DNA of 64,000 bases from Phoronis australis (Eukaryota; Phoronida; Phoronidae), in NCBI GenBank assembly GCA_002633005.1, contig NMRA01000919.1:35374-99373 (forward strand). The letters are read 5' to 3'. A program made the translations under genes and the position numbers. Shown one piece after another: positions 35,551-45,700 of the stretch. The notes under the pieces were generated by a model. It saw only the letters and a program-made list of their open reading frames with translations. It was not told where the DNA came from and made no database searches. How positions within the stretch are numbered: the first letter of the stretch is position 1; every line of letters begins with the position of its first letter.

Positions 35551-38463
35551 TCACAGTTCAAGTAAATCTACGTCTCCTCTGAACCCATTTGTTTCTATGG
35601 ATTTAAGAAAGTCAATGTATTCTTGTGGCAATTTATTTTGCCGCGCTCCATTGAGCATGACGTCCAGGTAGGTATCTGACGGCAATCCTTCATGACTGGC
35701 TACCAGTTGGTAAGTTCGGCAAGTGATCGTAGCGCCATCTGCTGTGTGAACATCAACGGTAATTGGTTCGTACACATTTTCAGCCACGCCTTCCTGCCTA
35801 AAACAATTAGAGTCAATCACGTTTGTGCTAAGGCTACTTATTTTACGACTGCTTTGTGACATTATGAAATGATGTTTTTGTGAAATATTGTGCGATAGGG
35901 TTGACTAAAAGCAATACCAGATTTCTAAAAAATACCTCCCAAATGAATTATTGAGAAATCGATCGAAATCAACACACTGATCGGCAAAAACCATGAGCAT
36001 TTCGATATCAAATCGGTGAAAACTAAGCCATGTTCATACCATGATTGGCGTTTGAAAATTTCAGTGTATACGTTCTTACGCCCGGAGTTACTGTATGAGT
36101 ACCCACATGTCTGAGTGCTCAACAACTTAGGCCGACTCGGAAAACACCTGGTACCAGGAGTCTTCCTGGCGGTATCTGGATATTCATTTACATACAGGTA
36201 CATCGCATTATACTATGCACCGGTACTAATCATGCTCCAAGACACTCACATGTCCAATGTCGTTAAATCCTGCATGAGCAATCTGTATACACTGCCCCAT
36301 ACTTCTGCGCCTAAGCGCCAGCCAATGGTGGCCACATGACCACCCCAGCGCGGAGAATATAGTCCAAACGACAGGTGAAAATTCTGCGGAAACAGCACAA
36401 TTCACAGCATAAGCAGATTTTTGTGAAAGATCACAACCAAAAACTTTCGGGTAAGCGCATGAGTAACTTAAATGAAACATCAACTTATGATCTCATGGAT
36501 GCTTTAATAAACACATTTACATAAATATATGGGGAGGGGGTGGGGGAGGGGAACCAGTTGAATTCTGTTTCGGTAGCATCGAATCAGTTTGGATTATGCA
36601 ATTTAGTCTGCCTGTTTTTCACGTTCCAGGCCTCTTTAAGACTAGGTTGCAACGACAAAAATTCTCAGCAATTAACGCATTTTTATTTAGCATGGAGGAA
36701 ACGCCTTAATGGGCTTCGGGTATTTAGCAAGTCTGAACTAGTTAAAAAAGATGTATTGACTGGCCAGCCGATTTAAAGTGATTCCACTCGAGATGAAATT
36801 GTGGGTTTCGGTCAGCTCTGCAGGTCCGAGTTTTCACAATTTGCCCAATTTGTCATGATAATTTTTGGTTGTGACAATTTTGCTTGTAGTATAGTACAGG
36901 TTCAAATTGTTACAATAATGAAGTTGACGGTGGAATGTTCTAGCTACTATGACAGAATGACTCACCGATAGAATACATAACAATGTTCGATTTCAGATTG
37001 TGTTTGGCGACTTGGGCGTTTAATCGATGAGTACATGCAGGTATCAAAATGAGTCACTATGTTTCTGGCCTAACCTGGTTAATTTGAAATAGATCATACA
37101 TGTAAGTTCATATTATTACGTATGCATAGCTCTTCCCTTCACGAAGAGAAATGTATGCGCTTGTCCCGGGTGGAATTGTTTGGAAATCATTAGGGATCCG
37201 ATTAATAGCATACTCTGAATATTTAGTGGAGATACGTGACTTAACTTTTTAGAAACCAGTGGGTGACCGTAGACCATAAGTTCGATAAACCATGAGAGAA
37301 TGATTGGTCATAAAGAACGACTTTTTTCGAAAACGCTTCCGAGTCGTCGCCGCGGGTCGGGTGACCAGACTCTTCTTCGTATAAGTAATAATTCTGTAAA
37401 TGCGACCAGCTTAAAAGCAATGGCCTGAAAGTGACGCACCAACAAACAATCGGATGTCCTGCAAAGCTACATACTGAAATGACAATTCACTGCCTTAGTG
37501 TCGAGCCACCATTACCGCGTTTTCCCGTTGCTCCCAACTTGTTCGATTCTATAGCCCAACAACAAGTTGGGAAGTTTACCCAGTGGCGGATTTAGAGGGG
37601 GGCCAAGGAGGCCTTGGCCACCCGAAAATTCTCCCAGATTCCATTTGCCAGTACGGCGGTGCGAATGTCTGACGGGCAAAATCTTGGCTAATACTCTACC
37701 CTGGCTCCCCTAACTCAAAATCCTGGATCCGCCCCTGTTACCCCTGTAGCCAATATCTTACACGACTGATTAACTCCATTCTGGTATTTATGGTTGGAGG
37801 GCAAGCTCTCTTTTGTTCGATAATTGCTCTAATCTCCAACGAGATCGTATCTACCCTGACTGGGCTGTTGCTGTTAAAAATACAAATTAAGTTATAACAT
37901 ATTTGAACATAAACCAATAGCATTTCTGAAATCTTCGTAAAATGGATATTTAGTTTTTGAATCGCCAAAATCGCCCAAATGCAACCGAAGTTACGACAAT
38001 CTATTCTTTAAGAATATACCAAATCACTCTGAGTTTGACTGTGTTCACACGTGGTCTGTAATAAGCCTGGTAGATAATTCTCCTGCTTTTTTGTTGTCAT
38101 AATAGACAAAAGACTGTACTTGGCAGTTAACAAAGAAGCTAGATGTCATCACACGCTCAGAACCCCCTACGTCTGGCAACGTCACTGAACGGGAAAACGC
38201 TGTCATGGTATACTCACAGGGATTTTATTACCGGTGAAGCAAGCACATTTGACTGCACTTCATCGTTACAATTAGCAACCAGGTGAGTCATCTGTCCAAC
38301 GGGCACGGTACTTGTGCGAAAACGAACTAACCGTTCTTCAACTTACGGATACTTTGCCCACTGTCTCGAATGTGGCCGATTTATTCATCTTTTGCAATCG
38401 ATCCAGAGATAAATTGCTTCCGTATCCGAAGTACAAAAATGTCTCCCCTGGTCCGTTGGCCAT
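35551..38463 (-). CDS. Second GGCT paralogue, three coding exons
   Basis: Minus-strand coding exons are 38463-38347, 36383-36250 and 35797-35551, together 498 nt without a stop (165 aa). Exon 1 gives FLYFGYGSNLSLDRLQKMN, the GGCT nucleotide-sugar-like substrate loop. Exon 2 gives SPRWGGHVATIGWRLGAEVWG with the catalytic Glu. Exon 3 gives QEGVAENVYEPITV, CRTYQLV and YIDFLKSIETNG. Splice sites are gtaagt, ccgcag, gtgagt and gttttag. Phases 0 and 2 match the plus-strand GGCT at 25342-28747, so the two are duplicates of one gene, now about half identical. The protein is shorter at both ends than human GGCT (188 aa) but keeps all catalytic blocks, so it is probably active. A donor-like gtaagt at 38555 on this strand may end a 5' UTR exon. 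Intron 1 carries element R2 copy 2. Confidence 0.9.
37512..38190 (-). mobile_element. Dispersed element R2, copy 2, in GGCT-2 intron 1
   Basis: Read on the minus strand it is collinear with 12815-12902 plus 14258-14668, and lacks the LINE of copy 1. A frame after the acceptor-like tacaatttttaacag-type site reads SPVRVDTISLEIRAI and RMELISRVRYWLQG. Copy 1 has the same residues apart from a stop. A 156-bp MITE interrupts this copy at 37582-37737. Confidence 0.7.
37577..37742. mobile_element. hAT5-type MITE nested in R2, with 5-bp TSD
   Basis: Element 37582-37737 (CAGTGGCGGATTTAGAGGGG at the left, ggatccgcccctg at the right) is flanked by TTACC at 37577-37581 and 37738-37742. Copy 1 of R2 around 14580-14610 represents the unoccupied site, which confirms the boundaries. 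Close sibling of 34989-35140. Confidence 0.9.
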
Positions 38464-39639
38464 TGTGCAGTGTCTCGTAATCGTATTTCCAATTGCAAAA
38501 TAGCAAGCGACACAGAAGAGCGACCGTTGGGAAGCAATTAAGACGACCCACTTACCGATACAAATGTAGTGCCGGCATATACACTACACGTGTGGACCAG
38601 GCAGCGCGTTTGCACTAAATACACGCGTCTGGGTACCCTGACACGTATACAGATACCGATTATACGACTGATCGTGTTCGATAGCTCCACTGGTTCAGGA
38701 ACTTTCATTCATTTGGTGAATGGAAACATTCACCATAGACTATAGTACATGGACCGCCAACTCCGAATGCTTTCAATGGACGAAATCTGTGGTGTTATGC
38801 AAAAGCCGTTACTACATTATTCACTAGCGACACCAGGCCAAATTGTCCGGATGTTATTTCCGGCAAGAATGTCGTCTACTAATCATGGTCGGCTGCTGTG
38901 TGGTCGAGTGATAGTACCATTGCTAAAAATATTCATCATGTCAACAGCGTTTCAATAACGAAATTATTATTTTTTTAGTTTTACTTGACTGTAAAATAGA
39001 TGCGAAAATTTCCCGTCACAATACACTAACCGGAAACTGAAACACATGAGATAATTTAGGAGAGTAGCTCCTCCTCTAGGATAGCATACAAGAAAATGTC
39101 GGAGTTGCGACTCTGTTGTCATCTATGCATTCACTGATCGATAGCCTCAGGGCTTCATGCGGCACTCTTGGGAGCTTCAACCCACACTTTGACCACATTT
39201 AGCAGCATATAATTTCACAGCTTATATGTATAGCCCTGGCTGTTCTTTATTTCGGATTTCGAATTATATCTCATCAAATCTTATTCAGCCCCCACTTAAA
39301 ATTTGTCATTCTGATTCATACGATTTCACTGAAATTTGTATTCAAAATACCACGCAGTGATTGGTCCAATGACCAAAAGAGTCGAAGGAAATCGTAGCAC
39401 ACTCAAACGACAAGTGTTATACTCGGTGAGCTCATGAAGACTCACCTGTCTATAAACTTCTGATTAATCGTACGTTTGCGAAGACCTATACGACGACAGG
39501 CGGGCATTAGACCTACACTGCAGGCTACACTAGTGCTTGTGCCCGTTTCCGGTGCAGAATAATCAGGGAGTGTGTCCAGGAGATCCATTCCACTGTAGAC
39601 CGGACACTCAGTAGTTGAGAGGGACTCTGCATGCGCAAT
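38464..39639. other. 5' flank of GGCT-2; no further gene
   Basis: Contains the presumed promoter of the minus-strand GGCT gene. Short open frames only. Confidence 0.45.
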
Positions 39640-42005
39640 TCAATGGGGCTATTCGACAATCTTTACATTACTGGAGGGCGCGCGTGTTCTAGTGGTGATA
39701 GATATAGCAGCCTCGATTTCACGAGCCATTTAATACTTGGTGAAATGGTTTGTAGCCGTGCCAACTGAATCTGAGATTGTGTGAAAAAGGTGCTTCTACG
39801 AGAGGAAGTAAGAATGACCTTATAGAAAGGTAAGGTTTGTGATTATTTTAACGATTGTTACATGTTGACAATACTGATGCGTGTTAACTGAGGTACTGGC
39901 CGATGTCGACTTTGCGGCAGTCGCCAGTCGGGTAAATCATTGTTTCTTTGTTGTGATGTGTGTTACAATACTTGACTAAGCACTGAGGATCTTTTCGCAC
40001 ATCAAAGCAGTATTATTAATGTTTCAAATGATTTCTAACAGGTTTATCAATGACAGTTACATCAATCAATGCTGAATATTCATGTTGTGAACTCGATATT
40101 GGTTAGTGAGGTAAGATTACAATCCAAGCCCAAGAGTACGAGACAAATATTCATTAGACTATTTGTTTACTCGCTATCCCATGTCGTCCGGAAATTTATT
40201 GCTCGTTGACATGGAAATATATCATGTCTGTTTTCACCTGACCTTTGGTTTTTAGGTTTCAGGGCTAGCACCGTGCAGAGGAGATGTGCATCGTTTCTGC
40301 AACCGTCGCTAAATGGACAAAAATTGGATTTAAGCAGTTGTCTGTAGCTAACTAGCAAGATCTTAATGTCCAGTGCAGATCTGTTGTCAAAGCCTACTTT
40401 CTATATCGGAGACAAACAACACGGCTTTTGAAAAGGGACGGCTATTTTTTAAAGAAAGGTATGTATGTTGTTTTGTTTATTTGCTTATTTAGGTCCTTAG
40501 CAGGAGGTTGGCATAGGGGTTTGGGGTTGTGAAATTTAAGTCATTGAATGTGTGAAAATAACAAGTAGTAGTGTCTGGGGAAAAGAGCATGGTGAGGTAA
40601 TTCTTAACTTTCATGAAGTTCTTTCAAGTTTCATGAAACTGTTTTGCTATCCATTGTAAACTTATAAAAATGTGTTACATTTTCTGAATTCTCAATGACT
40701 GAACATTCTTAACTCATGCTGCAAGTTGTTTATGAATTCATATGAGTGTCATTTTTGCGAAAATTGCATTTTTGCTGTGAACATACGAGTAGGGTCGTAT
40801 TTGAACATTTCAAAGGCTGCCTATATGCAAGAAATGGTGCCTTAGGATTTTTGATTACTCTTAAACAACACAAAGATTGCCCATAATTTTTTAAATGACC
40901 TAAGTCTTCATATCTATTAGAAAAAAATGAAAAATATGAGGTACGGTTTCATCAGCCCTAGACCAGAAGTGTGCTTGACAGACCTATGAATTTGTAATCG
41001 GTGTTTAAAATTGCTGAAAGTATCAGAAATCAAAAGGCTTGAAAATGGGTGACAAAGGTTTGAAGTTGTCTCAAATAACTTGCTTGTTTTGCAGACAAGT
41101 GATGCGTTTAAAGAATTGTTATGGCTAGGAATGAAAAATAATGACACAGTTTTATACAATACTTATCATATACACCCTTGCTTTTTGAACTAGTAGTTGT
41201 TTGATTTTGTGTCAAATTGTAGAGCAGTTACCATATAATATTTTTGAATAACAGGGGCAACATTTTTGACACAACATAATATACCTAATTATTCATGTTT
41301 CAATATTTGTTCCAGGTTCAGTGGCATTTATAAGGCCACTTCAAGCTGTTTCATAGACAAGCTTTGTCACTCCTTTCTCTTCCCACATCATGTCCACACA
41401 CCAGCAGTGCTGCATGGCACAATGTACAAGTCAGTGGCCCTGAAGAAGTGTGGATCGCAGCACTAAGTTATCATAACGAAATGTGCCAGTAGATTGTTTT
41501 TGTGTGAAGAGGAACTATATCTGACTGCTACACCAGCCAGCCTCATTGGTGAGGATGCCCTTTCATAGGCAATGTGTGGACAACAATGGCTTATTTCCTT
41601 TCCTGGAAGAAACACGAGGGACTGAAGCTGAAGAAGGCCTAGTAACACACTGGTCTAGTTCAGGGTCAGATTTTGGGCACAAATTAAGTCAAGTGGTAAG
41701 CTTTTGTGTTTAACTTCAAGGATCTAATTGTGCATGTTATTGAGGCTGAATGAGGTTACATAAAGGACAGCCACGTGCCGAAATTGGACCTTATTTACGA
41801 GCACTTCTATAGGCCATTGAAACTAGATCCCAGTGACATGAAAACCAAAAGAATCTGGTGTGTATAAATACCTGCCCTTTCTCAGTACTAATTGTAAAAA
41901 CTTCAATTTGGCACGCATTATGCGAAAGTGACATTCAGTGACTGCATCGATTGTTTTATTGCCAGTAAAAAGCCCGCTAATGATCGAATACATTTTTCAT
42001 CAATA
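39640..42005 (+). repeat. Dispersed repeat R5, copy 1
   Basis: Collinear with 53470-54925 in the same orientation from tattcgacaatctttac to ttttcatcaa. Compared with that copy it carries about 950 extra bases (40085-41040). The block around 41340-41540 keeps a similar frame in both copies (VALKKC, then SQH and a stop, then CEEELYLTA), suggesting former coding sequence. The family is not recognised. Length and spread suggest an autonomous transposon relic. Confidence 0.75.
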
Positions 42006-42015
42006 AGAAAGTTTT

Positions 42016-42274
42016 AAGTAGTTTATCCCGTTCAATCCACCATCTTTTTGATCATATCACGTGACCTAATGTATATAAGTCCGAAAAGATTTCTGCCCCC
42101 AACCGGGACTCCAAGCCAGGACCTTCTGCTAACGTGCCGTGCAGACGCTCTAGCCACTGAGCCATTGGTACCACTGGTCAGACAATGACAGAAATCCATT
42201 CGGACTTAGTAGTGGGCCCATGATCTCCATTGTTTATGTAAATATCATGTCGGATTGAACGGGATAAACTACTT
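42016..42274. mobile_element. Fold-back element, 259 bp, with a tRNA-like core
   Basis: The terminal inverted repeats are perfect over 23 bp: 42016-42038 (containing agtagtttatcccgttcaat) against 42252-42274. A second, inner inverted pair is formed by taagtccgaaaagatttctg (from 42075) and the complement of cagaaatccattcggactta. Between them, on the minus strand at 42172-42090, lies a tRNA-like sequence. It has A-box TGGCTCAGTGG, a 5-bp TCTGC/GCAGA anticodon-like stem with an enlarged 11-nt loop, and a diverged B-box region. It starts 10 bases after the R5 homology ends, so it probably inserted next to or into R5. Confidence 0.75.
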
Positions 42275-42755
42275 GCAACATATTCCACGCCTCACTGCAA
42301 AAGATGATATTTACATAAGTTCTTTTTTCAGTAAAGAATTTACAGCAATTCCTAATGTGTACGATGAAATACGATCGACGTAGCTAAAATGTGCCAAGAC
42401 GTCCTGTATTTTGGTCGCTTGATTGTAGCTACATGTAGAAGGAACATTACCACAGTGTAGCTTGTTGGGCACGCATGCGTTATATGTTGCGAGTGATTTA
42501 CCATTTAAGTTGTTGGAGGAACCGAACACTAAATTTAGAGCTCGAGTCTGCACCGACACGCAAGCTCAAAATGTATGCGTAAACATTCCAAACTTGAAGT
42601 AAATCACGAATTCGTAACTTCTAGCCCCTAACAATTAAGAATAGTCCTTGTTTTGCAAGCTAATATTTACTAATGTAATAAATTTCAATGAATCTGTTAT
42701 CCTGAGCTTCCACCAGTTTTAGCCATTTTCAAACTACTTAAGAAATTCCAGAAAA
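42275..42755. other. 3' flank of the PLP-enzyme gene
   Basis: Would hold its 3' UTR. No canonical AATAAA on the minus strand was seen in the first 400 bases. No other gene. Confidence 0.4.
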
Positions 42756-45700
42756 TCACTTTCTCTCCACTTGAATCCATGGTAAATCATCCAATTCTGC
42801 ATTCCCTCCACACAGTATAACACCAATCTTCTTGATGGATGGATCCAGCATCTGGAGTTGTTGGGAAAGTGCAGCAGCTACTCCGGTACCGGCCGTGACC
42901 TCAATTACCAACTGAAATGTACATGAACATGGTAGTACAAAGATTGATAAATGATACCTAAGCATTATGTAGGGTAGTTTTCTTGCACGAGTAAACAATA
43001 GACCATTTGCAGGTTTGCCCAATTTGCAGAAGTGGAATAATATCGTCATGTATAACCTCGCATTAAGCCTATAGGCATACTCGTGGAATTAACCCATATA
43101 AACCATGGATGGAGTCTCGCTGCGCTTAAGCGGTAGCACCAAGACGCCATGGAAAGTTGTACCGTAATACCGGCAGCCGGAATTTTATCATGCAAATAAT
43201 CTGTGGTTTTAAAATGTTATCATCTGATTTTTACATCCAAGGTCATCCATTCGATTTCCTGCACGATTGACAATCCATAAATTATATCTTCACTGAGTCT
43301 TGGATGAGTGATGTGCGTATTGTTGGAAACGTAAATCAAGTCCCAAAGATTACAACTGTGAAAATACTTATGACTAATTTCAAATTTACATTCAGGGGAC
43401 ATCTTTTTATTTAGAAAGTCATTATTAGGATATGTATAGGACTCAAAACATCACTTTTACTATGTCACTTTTTGTTGACCTATTTGTATTAAACAACTTC
43501 TTTGTTAGAAAACATTATGTTCTCAATCCAGTCATGTGATCACTGACATCTCGGTTTAAAGACTACAGGTTTTGAAGCAAGTCACATTTTCCTCGGTCAG
43601 GAACGATGAAGTTGATACGGTTTCGTACTAATAGATCCACACGCCAAGGCTACTCCCCATTTTTAGCTAATTTGGATGTCTTTGTGTCATTTATCATATC
43701 GTTGTCCACATAGGGACTAGAATGTTGAAATTTTACCAGTGGGTAGCTTAACATGTCTACATTGGACAAAAACTAAAAAATTGTCAATTAATGATCAGTA
43801 ATTACTTTAATTAGGAGGTTAATTAGAGGAGTGTTGTAAATAACGGGAAGGAGATACTGTGTAGCTTGGTGAAGTTCATATTAAATAATAAGGGAAAAAG
43901 AAAGGTAACACAGTGCACAGGTTTGTTCTGATATCAAAGCATTTGTATTCCATAGTAATCACTAAATATATCTAGATTTCATAACCATTTATTACCTCAG
44001 AAGTACACCACGGTAAGCCACAATATCAGTCGTCTTGAACTGAATTTTTCATGCCGATACCACACCACAAATCATTCTCTAGAGACATTTATGTGGCTGT
44101 TTTACATTCTAAGAATAAAAAATAACTGTATTTCACCAACAGGACTTAATATGAAAGTTACTAACCCGCTAATTAATATGATAATTAATGTTCAAAATGG
44201 CCACCACGGGCACAAATCAGGGAAGGAAGGACATGTTTTACAAACACAATATCAACAGATTGGGAAACACAATGGCAATGAAACCTTGCAAGTATTTTTG
44301 TTTAACCCAGAAGAATGTTGTAAACCTAAAAATATGAAACTTAGAGATAGATATATTTTTTATCTTTATGTGCAACACACGAGACCTCACAAAAAGTAAG
44401 TCTCATGGGATTCAATGTAAGATAGAACAGGTTGATTTTCAGAATTAAAAGAAATGATTGGTTTACAACATGCCTCTTAATGTAGTGAACATTTCCTGAA
44501 AATTTCATACAAATTGAAAAAACGGTTTTCAAAATATGATGTTCTAAGTGGAGAACAATCCTTGGAAAACCTCGTACTGAGAAAATCGCATTTAAAGTTA
44601 ATACTGTTCAATTTTCACAATAAAGCATACAGCCATCAAGTATTCAGTCACTTTGTCACTTAGGATTTGCCTCTGACACGGCCTTGTAGCTTTTATTCTC
44701 ACCGTCACCCAGATATCCAGTTTAGCGTGTGTTGTAGTTCGGTAAAGAACGTTTAAAAATTTCCAGTGCACCGGCTGGTTCCATTGAACTAGCACTTCCC
44801 TCATGATTTTTCTCACAACCATGACCGACTTTCCAGTCCCTGAACTCTTGGTCAGTTTTCTTTCGTTTATTCACAGCACAGCTGTTGCAATAATTAGACA
44901 ACGCATAGACATCAACTACTTTGCTTGACGTGCCGCAGCATGTGAGAGCTGTCACCACACCGTTTTTGCTCACAAAACCACGCGGTTGCCCTTAACCATC
45001 TTCCGACACAGTGACATCAACTATATCATTATCACGGGAATTGGGAACAAATGACTTGCGTGCCTCTTTGACAGCTTTCTCCATGGACGACGATGACGCA
45101 GCTTTCGTGGCATGGTGTATTCGCTTCTTATGTCGGTTCCAAACTGTGGGCACCTGAGGGAGAGGCATAAAGCGATGTCCCTGTAGACGATTTTTACCCA
45201 CAACAAATATTGCAAGTGGAAATCGTCGGTTGACAACAAACAAGTTGCTTGTTGTCCCAGTTTGTTCCGATGTCACTAAATTTACAATATGGCCACACTC
45301 TTGGCAGCTAAATTCAAATGTGGAAGCAAGTCCAACACGCGATTCAGATGGATCAGTTCCAAAGTGTTCACTGTTACATAGAGGGCAAGTGAATAACTGA
45401 ACAAACCTCAGGAGTAAATCAACATCCACAAATCTGTCTCAACTTAGCTTCGCATGAGGATCAAAATCAATGTTCGCCTCCTTGGACAGTTTTGTTCCAG
45501 AGGCTGTAGCTTGTTTCGGATGTTTTTCAGTCCTTCTTTGTTTGCAAGCACGTGAGCTCTCGCGATGCTGGTTTCCTTGAAATTTTCTTTTTTTAGTTCT
45601 AGACCTTCTTGAGGAACTTACCATTAATTCTTCTTACTCTTGGTTAAAACCAATTTTCAAGAGAAACAAAACTTACAAATACATGTATTCCCAATAAATA

